In this document: positions 1 through 8,009 of the stretch, in pieces | How positions within the stretch are numbered: the stretch's first letter is position 1 | Layout: each line of letters begins with the position of its first letter | Notes under the pieces: generated by a model | Told to the model about the DNA's origin: nothing | Seen by the model: the letters and a program-made list of their open reading frames with translations, nothing else | Database searches by the model: none | Assembly (NCBI GenBank): GCA_003241385.1 | Contig: QFPO01000005.1 | Coordinates: 372,001 to 436,000 of the forward strand | DNA: 64,000 bases | From: Rhodanobacter denitrificans | Lineage (GTDB): Bacteria; Pseudomonadota; Gammaproteobacteria; Xanthomonadales; Rhodanobacteraceae | Direction of reading: 5' to 3' | Translations under genes and position numbers: made by a program

Positions 1-1281
1 CTCTATACCTACGACGTCAAGAACATCAAGGCGGTCGACCTCGCCGACTATCTGAGCGACATATTCGGCGCGAGCAGCGGCGGCGGTGGACGGCGCAGCA
101 CGTCCGGCTCGGTCGCGCCCGGTCTGAAGCCGGTCACGGTCGGCGCGCTCGGCGGCACCGGCGGCGCGTCGATGGGCTATGGCAACCGCCAGACCCAGAA
201 TACGCAGACCGAAGCGCCGAAGACCGAGTCGACGCCGCGTCCGGCCAGTTCCGGCGGTTCGGGCGAGGAAAAGCAGATGCGCATCACCGCGATCGAGGAG
301 AACAACCAGATCCTGGTGATGGCCACGCCGTCGGAATGGGATTCGGTGCAGGCCGCGATCCGCAAGCTCGACATCGCGCCGCTGCAGGTCCACATCGAGA
401 CGAAGATCCTCGAGGTCAGTCTGGACGGAGACCTGCAGTACGGCGTGCAGTGGTGGTTCGCCGGCCTGCAGGGCGAGGGCTATCCGAACGGCGAGCCCTA
501 CGTACGCACGCACGATCGCCAGCGAGGCCTGATTGGAGCTGCTGGTCCCGGGGCGGGTTCGTCAACAATCTTCTGGTCGTATCTCAACAGCAAGTTCCAG
601 GTCGCGCTGAGCGCGCTGCAGTCCAGCGGCGTGGCCAAGGTGCTGTCGGCGCCGTCGCTGGTCGTGACCAACAACCAGGAAGCGCAGATCAACGTCGGTC
701 AGCAGATTCCGGTCCAGCAAACCTACTACACCGGCTATACCGTGCCGTCGACGGTCGGTACCGGATCCTCCTCGACGCCGGCGACGACCTCGTCCGGCTA
801 CGGCACGGTGCAGTACCTCAATACCGGCATCATCCTGCAGGTCAAGCCGCGCGTGAATCCGGGCGGTCTGGTCTACATGGAAGTCTCGCAGGAAGTCAGC
901 AATCCTGGACCGATCACCGCGAACGGCAATCCGCCGATCAACCAGCGCCAGCTGCAGACGCAGATCGCCGTGCAGAGCGGTGAGTCCGTGCTGCTGGGTG
1001 GTTTGATCTCGGAGAATTCCCAGGAAAGCGAATCCAATGTTCCGGGCATCAACAAAATTCCGTTGCTCGGCAAATTGTTTGGACGGACCAGAAACCAGCG
1101 CCAGCGCACCGAGCTGATCGTCGTGATCACGCCGCAGGTGATCGCCAACAGCCAGGATGCGCGCAGCGTCACCGACGAGTATCAGCGTCAGTTCGAGTCG
1201 CTGCGTCCGCTGCCGAAGTCCAACGTGACGGTCGAGCCGCTGCGTCCGGCCGAGACGGTGCCGCTGCAGCCGACGCCGTGA
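1..1281 (+). CDS. gspD: Type II secretion system secretin GspD, 5' truncated
   Basis: Outer-membrane channel subunit through which folded exoproteins leave the periplasm. The reading frame is open from the first base, so the start lies outside the window; 426 residues are visible. An N-domain fragment (LYTYDVKNIKAVDLADYL) is followed by a Gly/Ser/Thr-rich low-complexity segment, then another N3-like segment (NQILVMATPSEWDSVQAAI, about residue 103) ending in EV, then the secretin beta-barrel domain. The barrel carries the usual C-terminal signature VPGINKIPLLGKLFG (about residues 347-361) and VVITPQVI. The poorly conserved tail is Pro-rich. The low-complexity insert and lack of pilus-type (PilQ) features favour a GspD/XpsD identity, although a related secretin such as MshL cannot be excluded without the N terminus. 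In Xanthomonas-type gsp operons gspD is the last gene, which fits the unrelated genes that follow. Confidence 0.85.
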   Translation, partial: LYTYDVKNIKAVDLADYLSDIFGASSGGGGRRSTSGSVAPGLKPVTVGALGGTGGASMGYGNRQTQNTQTEAPKTESTPRPASSGGSGEEKQMRITAIEENNQILVMATPSEWDSVQAAIRKLDIAPLQVHIETKILEVSLDGDLQYGVQWWFAGLQGEGYPNGEPYVRTHDRQRGLIGAAGPGAGSSTIFWSYLNSKFQVALSALQSSGVAKVLSAPSLVVTNNQEAQINVGQQIPVQQTYYTGYTVPSTVGTGSSSTPATTSSGYGTVQYLNTGIILQVKPRVNPGGLVYMEVSQEVSNPGPITANGNPPINQRQLQTQIAVQSGESVLLGGLISENSQESESNVPGINKIPLLGKLFGRTRNQRQRTELIVVITPQVIANSQDARSVTDEYQRQFESLRPLPKSNVTVEPLRPAETVPLQPTP

Positions 1282-1393
1282 CGCGCCGAGATTGAACCGC
1301 GCCGGTTCGACGGTGTCCCAGCGTCGCGTTTTCGTTTCGGCGAACCGGCGTTCGCGGTGCGGCACGCACCCAATTCTTTCAAAGGATCCCAAG

Positions 1394-1837
1394 ATGAGTC
1401 TCGACAATCCCAGGCGCGGCCTTTTCGGACGTCTATTCGCGTATGCCGCCTTGGCTGCATTGATCGGCGGCTGCGCCTCCGGCGGTGTGCGCGGCGGCAG
1501 CTCGCCGGATGCCATCGACGCACTGGCGGTGCAGCGGTGGGAGTTCCTGATCGCCCGGCAGGCGGACAAGGCCTACGATCTGCTGTCCCCGGGCTACCGC
1601 TCGACGCGTACGCGCGAGGCCTACGCTGCGGCGATGAACTCGCGGCCGATCAACTGGAAGAAGGTGACCTTCGTCAAGAAGGAGTGCGAGGCCGAGCGCT
1701 GCAACGTGTTTCTGCTCGTCGACCACACGATTCGCCTGCCCGGCATCGGCATCGCCAAGCCCCAGGAGGCGTTCGCGCCGCTGCGCGAAACCTGGATCCG
1801 ATCGGCGGGCCGCTGGTACTATCTGCCGAGCGAGTGA
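1394..1837 (+). CDS. Small putative lipoprotein, unknown function
   Basis: 147-residue protein. The N terminus has basic residues, a hydrophobic stretch (FAYAALAALIGG) and a lipobox ending at Cys27, so it is probably lipidated and sorted to the envelope. The rest is a compact, possibly SnoaL/NTF2-like, alpha+beta domain with the pattern W-E-F-L-I-A-R-Q-A-D-K-A-Y near residue 50 and a terminal W-Y-Y-L-P. I do not recognise a named family. The start is set by ATG 1394, preceded by an AAAGGA ribosome site 7-8 bases upstream; the frame extends further upstream but the signal peptide begins here. It follows gspD by 112 bp on the same strand, so co-transcription with the secretin operon is possible. 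Confidence 0.75.
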   Translation: MSLDNPRRGLFGRLFAYAALAALIGGCASGGVRGGSSPDAIDALAVQRWEFLIARQADKAYDLLSPGYRSTRTREAYAAAMNSRPINWKKVTFVKKECEAERCNVFLLVDHTIRLPGIGIAKPQEAFAPLRETWIRSAGRWYYLPSE

Positions 1838-2014
1838 TATTGCTCAAGTGATTGATTTCGCTGCCATAGAGAGAGGTTCTGGATGGGGATTGCATGCCTC
1901 TTTCCTTTGCCTTAACATGGCAGCGCTGTTGCCCAGTCCCGATAGCGGCAGTCGGGGAGTCGCTGATCGCCGGCGTGGGACTGGTGAAAGCAAAAAAGCC
2001 CTGTGGTCCTAATT

Positions 2015-2019
2015 AGGAG
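2015..2019 (+). promoter_or_regulatory. Ribosome binding site AGGAG deciding the start of the 484-residue surface protein
   Basis: AGGAG lies 6 bases before ATG 2026 and only 3 bases before the in-frame GTG 2023. ATG 2026 is therefore the likely start. Confidence 0.7.
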
Positions 2020-2025
2020 TTTGTG

Positions 2026-3480
2026 ATGAAGAAGAACAGCTTGACGACTGCTGTGATTGCCGGTATCGCCGGCGTCGCAGGCTTCGCGAGCCTGGCCAAC
2101 GCCGTCGACCTGAATCCCGATGGTCTCGGCCAGGTTCTGCTCTACCCGTACTACACGGTCGAGAAGGGTCAGCAGACCTATCTGTCGGTGGTCAACACCA
2201 GCAGCCGCGGCAAGGCCGTCAAGGTCCGCTTCCTGGAAGGCTATAACAGCCGCGAAGTCCTCGACTTCAACCTGTGGCTGTCGCGCTACGACGTGTGGAC
2301 CGCGACGATCTTCGCGCTCGAGGACATCGGTCTCGAGAGCGAGGGCGCTGCGATCCTGACGCGCGACCGCAGCTGCACCTCGCCGGCCTTCTCGGAAGGT
2401 GACGGCACGGTCGGCGGCGCTCCGTACGTTGCGTTCCGTTCGTACGCCTACGCCGGCGACAGCGGCCCGCAGGGCATTTCCCGTACGCGTGAAGGTCATT
2501 TCGAGATCATCGAAATGGCGACGCTGACGGGTTCGACCGAAGGCGCCATCACGCATGGCTCGAGCGGTGCTCCGGGTGGCTGCGGTACGGTTCGCGGTCT
2601 GAGCTCGGCCAACGCCGACATGAGCGCTCCGAGTGGTGGTCTGTTCGGCGGTGGCGCGGTTGCCAACGTCGGTCAGGGTACCTACTTCTCGTTCAACGCC
2701 GACGCGCTGGAAGGCTGGAGTGCGGAAGTGCGCTTCACCGGCACCGGCAGCCTGCTGCCGTCGCTGGCTCAGGCTATCGACCCGTCGGGCGCGACCGCTA
2801 CCGCGTTCGTCCCGCTGGGCACGTACGTCGCGACCAGCGTCTACTCGGCCGCGAACGCGATCGACGCCGTCAGCGCCACGCTGACCGCCGACGCGATCTA
2901 CAACGAGTACATCGTCGAGCCGTCGATCGGCGCGAACTCGGACTGGGTCGTCACCTTCCCGACCAAGCGTTTCTACGTCGATTCGACGGTTTCGTCGGGT
3001 CCGGTGCCGATCGCGCCGTTCGTCCAGGCCTTCACGGGTGGCCGTTCGTGCGTGGTTGTCGGTATCAACCTGTACAACCGCGAAGAAGGCACCACGACCG
3101 CTGCCGCTTCCGACTTCTCGCCGACGCCCCCGGGCGATCCGCCGTCGTCGCTGTGCCGTGAGACCAACGTCATCAGCTTCCTCGACGTGAACACGGCTCC
3201 GACGGCTTCCGCGGTGCTCGGCTCGAAGCTCGTGTCGAACGTCCGTCCGTCCGTCGGCAACGACGGCTGGCTGAAGCTGAACTTGAACCCGGGTTCGGAG
3301 CCGCACGCCCTGCGCGCGTCGACCAACGGCAACGTGTTCCATGGTCTGCCGGTCACGGGCTTCTGGGCGACCAACCTGGTCAACGAGAACGTGTCCGACG
3401 GCGTCATGTCGAACTACTCGGGCGTCTATCGTCACCGCGCCAGCCGGTCGTGCACGGCGGGTGAGAGCACCTGCTCGTAA
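2026..3480 (+). CDS. Exported surface protein of unknown function, probably highly expressed
   Basis: 484 residues with a clear signal peptide (MKKNSLTTAVIAGIAGVAGF, cleavage near SLANA-VD). The mature part opens with a segment rich in aromatic and hydroxyl residues (GQVLLYPYYTV, QTYLSVVNTS), looks beta-rich, and has several Cys (RSCTS, GGCGT, RSCVV, SLCRE, RSCTAGESTC) that could form disulphides in the periplasm or outside the cell. I do not recognise a characterised family; similar sequences in related bacteria are, from memory, labelled only cell surface protein. Codon use is unlike the neighbours: many GGT, GCT, CGT and GTT codons, as in abundant proteins. It is followed at once by a strong intrinsic terminator and preceded by a good ribosome site, so it is probably a single-gene transcript. 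Confidence 0.8.
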   Translation: MKKNSLTTAVIAGIAGVAGFASLANAVDLNPDGLGQVLLYPYYTVEKGQQTYLSVVNTSSRGKAVKVRFLEGYNSREVLDFNLWLSRYDVWTATIFALEDIGLESEGAAILTRDRSCTSPAFSEGDGTVGGAPYVAFRSYAYAGDSGPQGISRTREGHFEIIEMATLTGSTEGAITHGSSGAPGGCGTVRGLSSANADMSAPSGGLFGGGAVANVGQGTYFSFNADALEGWSAEVRFTGTGSLLPSLAQAIDPSGATATAFVPLGTYVATSVYSAANAIDAVSATLTADAIYNEYIVEPSIGANSDWVVTFPTKRFYVDSTVSSGPVPIAPFVQAFTGGRSCVVVGINLYNREEGTTTAAASDFSPTPPGDPPSSLCRETNVISFLDVNTAPTASAVLGSKLVSNVRPSVGNDGWLKLNLNPGSEPHALRASTNGNVFHGLPVTGFWATNLVNENVSDGVMSNYSGVYRHRASRSCTAGESTCS

Positions 3481-3506
3481 GTCGATCGAGTTGAAGCAAG
3501 TGTCAG

Positions 3507-3539
3507 AAAAGAGGGGGGCCTTGGCCCCCCTCTTTTTTT
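3507..3539 (+). terminator. Intrinsic terminator after the surface protein gene
   Basis: Perfect 10-bp GC stem (3511-3520 with 3523-3532), two-base spacer, then seven T. Four A upstream of the stem could pair with the T tract, so it may also work on the other strand. Confidence 0.93.
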
Positions 3540-3586
3540 GCCGGCATCCCGATGACTCGGCTCGGGATCGAGGTTTAACGACGAAT

Positions 3587-3618
3587 TTGCATCTGACATG
3601 CAATTGATCGGCTACACT
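3587..3618 (+). promoter_or_regulatory. Candidate promoter with operator-like inverted repeat
   Basis: TTGCAT (3587-3592) and ATGCAA (3598-3603) form a 6-bp inverted repeat with a 5-base spacer. Ten bases further on is TACACT (3613-3618), a plausible -10 box. TTGCAT could also act as a -35 box but the spacing of 20 is long. The ATG of the next gene is at 3650, giving a leader of about 25 bases with a GGGAAG site. This reading is by eye only. Confidence 0.4.
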
Positions 3619-3649
3619 CTCCTCGCTTACGCCCAGGGAAGTTCCAGCA

Positions 3650-4762
3650 ATGCGCCTTACACGCCTCGCCGTCTACACTGTTCTCCCACTCTCGCTGGCC
3701 CTGTCGCAGACGGCGTCGGCACAAGTCGTTCTCGAGCTGACCGATCCGTCGCTCTCCTCGAGCCCTTGTATTTTCACGACGAGTAACGGCGTATCCGCCG
3801 ATCCGACCACGGGTCGCCTCCGTGCGACCGGTACCTTCGGTGAGAATTGTCAGACGACGCCGGTGCAGCCGACGATTCCGTCCGGCCCGGCCAACTGGAC
3901 GTTGCCGACGCCGTGGACGATCGGTACGACTGCGACGGTATCCTGGTCGGCGAACCAGGCCGATCTCTGTGTGTACGACGGCAGTGAAATTCCCCAGGGC
4001 CAGGCGGGTTCGTGGCCGTGGCCCGCATCGGGCGTGGCCTGCAACAGTCTGAGTTCGTGTTCCGAGGCGCACAACATCGCGCTGACGCCCGCCGTGGCCG
4101 GCAACTACAAGTTCCGTCTGACCTGCTCGCGCAACGGCAATACGCAGACCGCGGTCGTGTCGGAGATTTCCAAGCAGGTCGACGCCGAGGCGACGGGTTG
4201 CTCGGCACCGACCGGCTGGACCCGCGTGACCCAGGGCCGACTGCGCTACAACCACGCCAGCGGTCCCACCCTGACCTCGCCGACGACCGAATGGCGTCAT
4301 GTATGGGGCCAGGACGTCAACACGCCGGGTGTGTTCAATCCGTGGCCACAGCTGGCCAACAACAACGTCGGCGTCGAGTTCGGCCAGAAGCAGTTCGTCG
4401 CCCTCGAGTTCACGCCAGATCGGACCGGTAACTTCAAGCTGTATCTGAATCACTCCACGAACGTGGGCGTCGTTGGTTCCGGCATGGGCGTGAGCATCAG
4501 CAAGAACTGCGGCGATTTCGTGACGCAGCCGGGGGCAGGGTCTGCCACGCCTGCGGGATGCTGGATGCCCAACGCCTCTACCGGTACGGACATCTACTTC
4601 TCGGTCGGTACGCAGCCCGGGTTCAATTGCAAGCTGGATCTCAACCAGAAGTACTACCTGAACCTGGTCTACACCTCGCTGCCGATCACCTCGCAGTCCA
4701 CCTCGAACTGCCCGAGTGGCAGCTGTCTGACTGCTTATCAGCTGACGCTTCCCGCGCAGTGA
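3650..4762 (+). CDS. Secreted protein of unknown function
   Basis: 370 residues with a signal peptide (LAVYTVLPLSLALSQTASA-Q). The mature part begins with a Cys-containing segment (SSSPCIFTTS). It then has an Ig-like module with the pattern ATVSWSANQADLCVYDG near residue 103 and NYKFRLTCSRNG near residue 155, similar to the small repeats seen in bacterial extracellular proteins. A second beta-rich half contains WRHVWGQDVNTPGVFNPW and TGNFKLYLNHS, and Cys are scattered through to the C terminus. I do not recognise a catalytic motif. It may be a surface or secreted carbohydrate- or protein-binding protein. It has its own candidate promoter and is followed by a strong hairpin, so it seems to be transcribed alone. 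Confidence 0.75.
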   Translation: MRLTRLAVYTVLPLSLALSQTASAQVVLELTDPSLSSSPCIFTTSNGVSADPTTGRLRATGTFGENCQTTPVQPTIPSGPANWTLPTPWTIGTTATVSWSANQADLCVYDGSEIPQGQAGSWPWPASGVACNSLSSCSEAHNIALTPAVAGNYKFRLTCSRNGNTQTAVVSEISKQVDAEATGCSAPTGWTRVTQGRLRYNHASGPTLTSPTTEWRHVWGQDVNTPGVFNPWPQLANNNVGVEFGQKQFVALEFTPDRTGNFKLYLNHSTNVGVVGSGMGVSISKNCGDFVTQPGAGSATPAGCWMPNASTGTDIYFSVGTQPGFNCKLDLNQKYYLNLVYTSLPITSQSTSNCPSGSCLTAYQLTLPAQ

Positions 4763-4815
4763 CGGTAACGCGATGAGTCGCTCGCTCTGAACCGACTCAT
4801 GTCGAAGCTGTCCCA

Positions 4816-4849
4816 AGCAATGCCGCTTCGCTTTCGAAGCGGCATTGCT
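4816..4849 (+). terminator. Strong hairpin, probable terminator after the secreted protein gene
   Basis: Perfect 15-bp stem (4816-4830 with 4835-4849) and a CTTT loop. The T tract is poor (CTTAAT), so termination may be factor-assisted. It lies between the stop at 4762 and the chosen start at 4871, which argues against an upstream start at 4799 for the next gene. Confidence 0.65.
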
Positions 4850-4870
4850 CTTAATGAAGATCGAAAACCG

Positions 4871-5821
4871 ATGGTGCACGCATTCAAATACGCGTTGTTG
4901 TTGATGCTGGTGGTCGCTGGCGCGGCCCTGGGCGAGTCGGCACTTCCGCCGGAGGTCCTGGTCCGCCAATCCGGTCAGGAAGTGACCTTGCAGGACGTCG
5001 ACGCGTTCGCCCAGACGATACCGGTGAAGGATCGCGCGGGTTTCTTCGACAGCCCCAAACGTATCGAGCAGGTTCTGCAGAATCTGCTGACTCGCAAGCT
5101 CGTCGTGCAGGATGCCCGTAGCCGTGGCATGGGCGTCGACCCGGTCGTCAACGAAGGGGGACGACTCGACGACGACGCGCTCTATCGCCTGAGGATGGAG
5201 CAAATCCGCGACGCGTCCCGAATGCCGGATCTGACTCTGCTGGCCCATGAGGCCTATCTGGCGGACCCATCCAGCTACCAGCAGTCCGGTCGCATCGACG
5301 TGAAGTTCATCGCCGTCAAGGTGCCTCGGGAAACCGAGCGCAGCGCGCCCACGGACGCTCAGATTCTCCAGGCCCGCCAAGCCATCAGCAAACTCGCTGC
5401 CGAGATCGGTGGCGATGCTGCGCGGTTCGACGCTGTCGTCACCGACCTGCCGGCGCGCGCTCCGGATGTGGATACGCTGTCCGGCGAAATCACCCATGCC
5501 GTGTCCGACCGGTATCCCGATGCTCTGCGAGAGACGGCACGCAAGCTCAAGCAGCCCGGCGAAATCTCAGCTCCGGTCGAGACGGTCGACGCGATGTACT
5601 TACTGAAGCTCGTGTCTCGCGAGCCGGACCGTCAATTGAGCTTCGAGGAAGTCAAGGACGACATCATCGAGCGAAAGCGGGCCGATTATCTGCGCAGAGA
5701 GGTCGACGAGTATCTCGGTGGATTGCGCACGACGCCGATGGAAGTGAACCCCGAGGGCGTCGCTGCATTGAGAGACCGATACAGACTGGAGCCGGCCCGA
5801 GACGGCGCGACTCAGGGGTGA
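4871..5821 (+). CDS. Parvulin/SurA-like peptidylprolyl isomerase, exported
   Basis: 316 residues. ATG 4871 is chosen because a signal peptide begins here (YALLLMLVVAGAALGESA); in-frame codons upstream would encode a polar extension lying across a terminator hairpin. An N-terminal SurA/PrsA-like chaperone segment (VLVRQSGQEVTLQDVDAF, then KRIEQVLQNLLTRKLVVQDA) is followed by a degenerate PpiC/rotamase region (IDVKFIAVKV through YLLKLVSREPDRQLSFEEV) and a helical tail (KDDIIERKRADYLRREVDEY). It probably acts in the periplasm on outer-membrane or secreted clients. Isomerase activity is uncertain because the rotamase core is divergent. It sits 56 bp upstream of polysaccharide export genes on the same strand, an arrangement that suggests a role in assembling that system's envelope proteins. 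Confidence 0.75.
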   Translation: MVHAFKYALLLMLVVAGAALGESALPPEVLVRQSGQEVTLQDVDAFAQTIPVKDRAGFFDSPKRIEQVLQNLLTRKLVVQDARSRGMGVDPVVNEGGRLDDDALYRLRMEQIRDASRMPDLTLLAHEAYLADPSSYQQSGRIDVKFIAVKVPRETERSAPTDAQILQARQAISKLAAEIGGDAARFDAVVTDLPARAPDVDTLSGEITHAVSDRYPDALRETARKLKQPGEISAPVETVDAMYLLKLVSREPDRQLSFEEVKDDIIERKRADYLRREVDEYLGGLRTTPMEVNPEGVAALRDRYRLEPARDGATQG

Positions 5822-5876
5822 GAGTCGCGCGCTCGGTCTCCCTGCGCCGGTCACCGAAGATGACGGGGCAGAGCAC

Positions 5877-6671
5877 GTGTTAACGACGTGGGCGGTAGAC
5901 GCCAGGCATCTCACGCTGGCTTCGGAATTCGTCCGTCGCGAGCTGCGAAACCGGTTCTCGGCGAGCTTCAGCGGCGGTCTGTGGGCCTTGATCCAGCCGG
6001 TCGTGCAGCTGGCGGTGTATTCGCTCGTGTTCGTGCACGTCTTCAAGGCCCGCTTGCCGGGTGCAGATGCCCCGGGGTTCGTCCCCTTTCTGGTCACCGC
6101 ATTGTGGCCTTGGACGGCGTTCTCCGAGGCCTTGCTGCGCTCGGTCACGGCGATTCACGACAATGCGGGCCTGATCGGCAAGGTCGCGCTGCCCAGATGG
6201 GTACTGGTCTTCGCGCCCACTTGCGCCAGCTTCCTCGTGCACGGCACCGGCTTCGTCGCGATCGTCATCGCGCTTCGCCTGCTCGGCTACGACGTCCGGT
6301 TGGGTGGGCTGCTGTCTTCGTTGCTGCTCTTCGTACCGATGTTCGCACTCGTGTTCGGCCTGGCGTCGATACTGGCCGCTGCGCAGGTCTTCGTTCGCGA
6401 TCTGGCCCAGGTGCTGGGCCAGTTGCTGCTGCTGCTGATGTTCGCCGCGCCGATCTTCTATGCGCGCGAATCGATCCCCGAGCAGTATCGGGGCTGGCTG
6501 GATTTGAATCCCTTCACATTCTACGCCGAGAGCTTTCGCAGTCTCCTCCTCGGCTATGGTCACATCGAGGTAGCCCCTTCGCTGGCGGCGATCGCGCTGG
6601 CTTTGGTCGTGCTGGTTGTTGGAGTCGCGGTGTTCCGACGTCTGGACCGGCACTTCGAAGATTTTCTCTGA
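5877..6671 (+). CDS. wzm: Wzm-type ABC-2 polysaccharide export permease
   Basis: 264-residue inner-membrane permease of the ABC-2 family used for lipid-linked O-antigen, teichoic acid or capsule export. The start is GTG 5877. The N-terminal cytoplasmic stretch (EFVRRELRNRFSASFSGGLW) is typical of the family, followed by about six membrane segments: PVVQLAVYSLVFVHVF, FVPFLVTALWPWTAF, WVLVFAPTCASFLV, LLSSLLLFVPMFALVFGLAS, LGQLLLLLMFAAPIFYA and LAAIALALVVLVVGVAVF. The family motif LNPFTFYAESFRSLLL is present near residue 210. The gene ends 6 bp before the ATPase gene, so the two are certainly co-transcribed. The polysaccharide cannot be named because no glycosyltransferase genes lie in the window. 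Confidence 0.88.
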   Translation: MLTTWAVDARHLTLASEFVRRELRNRFSASFSGGLWALIQPVVQLAVYSLVFVHVFKARLPGADAPGFVPFLVTALWPWTAFSEALLRSVTAIHDNAGLIGKVALPRWVLVFAPTCASFLVHGTGFVAIVIALRLLGYDVRLGGLLSSLLLFVPMFALVFGLASILAAAQVFVRDLAQVLGQLLLLLMFAAPIFYARESIPEQYRGWLDLNPFTFYAESFRSLLLGYGHIEVAPSLAAIALALVVLVVGVAVFRRLDRHFEDFL

Positions 6672-6677
6672 GCAGCG

Positions 6678-8009
6678 ATGCGCCCATCCCATTCCTCATC
6701 GCGAACCGACGCCGACACGATGATTTCGCACGTCAGCGAGCCGGCGCCCGATGCCAAAAGCGACGTGGCGCGAGGAAGCCACCGAAGCGTTCCGCTGATC
6801 GAGGTGCGCGGTCTCGGCAAGGGTTATCCGAAGGTCTTCGAGCGTCGCGACCGTCTGCGCGCACTGCTGCAACTGCTCCTGGGCCGTGAGCGGGCGGACG
6901 GTTACGAGGTACTTCGGGATCTCGACATGACGGTGATGCGAGGCGAGTCCCTCGGCCTCATCGGCGAGAACGGAGCCGGCAAATCGACGTTGCTGAAGCT
7001 GATCGCGGGCGTGCTGACGCCGAGCACCGGCAGCGTTCGCGTGTTCGGCACCGTCGGTGCCCTGCTCGAGCTCGGCGCGGGCTTCCACGCCGAATACAGT
7101 GGTCGTGACAATGTCGCGATGGCCGCGGCGTTGTACGGCCTCGATCGGGCCGAACTGCGTGCCAAGCTCGATGAGATCATCGCGTTCGCCGACATCGGCC
7201 GTTACATCGACGAGCCGGTCAAGCACTACTCCTCGGGCATGGTCGTGCGGCTCGGTTTCGCGGTCGTCGCTGCGCTGCGGCCGGACCTGCTGATCACCGA
7301 CGAGGTGCTCGCGGTCGGCGACGAGGCGTTTCAGAAGAAGTGCATCCGCTGGATCGAAGACTACCTCGGTGCCGGCGGCACGCTGCTGCTGGTCTCGCAC
7401 AGCATGTATCACGTGCAGAAGCTGTGCCGGCATGCGCTGTGGCTGCGCGACGGCAGCGTCGCCGCGTACGGCGACGTGTTCGACGTCACGCAGGCGTATC
7501 TCGCCTACCAGGAGCGCAAGAGCGGCGAGCAGGCGGCCCGGTCACAGAAGATCGACACCGCGCAGGAGTTCGCGGTGATCGGCGTCGCGCTCAACGGCGT
7601 CGCCGCGGACCGGCCGACCGTGCTCGAGCGCGGGGCGGATCTGCACGTGGAGACGAGGATCCATTCGCGCGACGGACGCCTGCCGGTCGTCGCGTTCGGC
7701 CTCGCGCGCGCCGATGGGACGCCGGTCTACGGCGTGACGACCGAGATGGAGTCGGTCGCGCCGGTTCGCGACGGCGAGGCGTTCGTCGCACGGATCGTTT
7801 TTCCACGGCTGCCGCTGCTGCCGGGCAGCTACAGCCTGCGCGTGCATTCGATGGACAGCGAAGGCGTGCGCGCGTTCGACACGGTCGAGCGCGCGATTAC
7901 GATACGCGGCGAGTCGCGCGAGTTCGGGCTGGTGCGCCTGGAGCATCGCTGGCCCGATGCGGAAGACCGCGAGCGCCGTTCCGATCCGGAGGGTTCCGAT
8001 GGCCGATGA
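6678..8009 (+). CDS. wzt: Wzt-type polysaccharide export ATPase with C-terminal substrate-binding domain
   Basis: 443 residues. The ATPase half has Walker A GENGAGKST (near residue 96), signature HYSSGM, Walker B LLITDEVLAVGD and the H-loop LLVSHS. After about residue 280 comes a beta-sandwich Wzt_C domain (FAVIGVALNG to FGLVRLEHRW). In characterised systems such as E. coli O9a and Raoultella O12 this domain binds the modified non-reducing end of the glycan before export. An in-frame ATG at 6720 is an alternative start and would remove a short polar leader. The last 11 bases overlap the methyltransferase gene, linking substrate recognition with chain modification. Confidence 0.9.
   Translation: MRPSHSSSRTDADTMISHVSEPAPDAKSDVARGSHRSVPLIEVRGLGKGYPKVFERRDRLRALLQLLLGRERADGYEVLRDLDMTVMRGESLGLIGENGAGKSTLLKLIAGVLTPSTGSVRVFGTVGALLELGAGFHAEYSGRDNVAMAAALYGLDRAELRAKLDEIIAFADIGRYIDEPVKHYSSGMVVRLGFAVVAALRPDLLITDEVLAVGDEAFQKKCIRWIEDYLGAGGTLLLVSHSMYHVQKLCRHALWLRDGSVAAYGDVFDVTQAYLAYQERKSGEQAARSQKIDTAQEFAVIGVALNGVAADRPTVLERGADLHVETRIHSRDGRLPVVAFGLARADGTPVYGVTTEMESVAPVRDGEAFVARIVFPRLPLLPGSYSLRVHSMDSEGVRAFDTVERAITIRGESREFGLVRLEHRWPDAEDRERRSDPEGSDGR

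Noticed and set aside
1291..1350. Possible terminator hairpin after gspD
   Set aside because: The stem either is 6 bp or needs a 30-base loop and there is no T tract at the right position; too weak to list.
1981..2014. Resemblance to part of the c-di-GMP-I (GEMM) riboswitch just upstream of the surface protein gene
   Set aside because: Only a short CAAA-AAGCC stretch matches; the preceding conserved helices and the tetraloop receptor are not there.
1912..3603. Long open frame of 563 codons on the minus strand opposite the surface protein gene
   Set aside because: Arg/Val/Asp-rich composition typical of the antisense of GC-rich coding DNA; the plus-strand frame has a signal peptide, ribosome site and terminator.
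4799..4870. Upstream extension of the parvulin-like gene starting at ATG 4799
   Set aside because: It would place the start inside a 15-bp terminator hairpin and add a polar stretch before the signal peptide.
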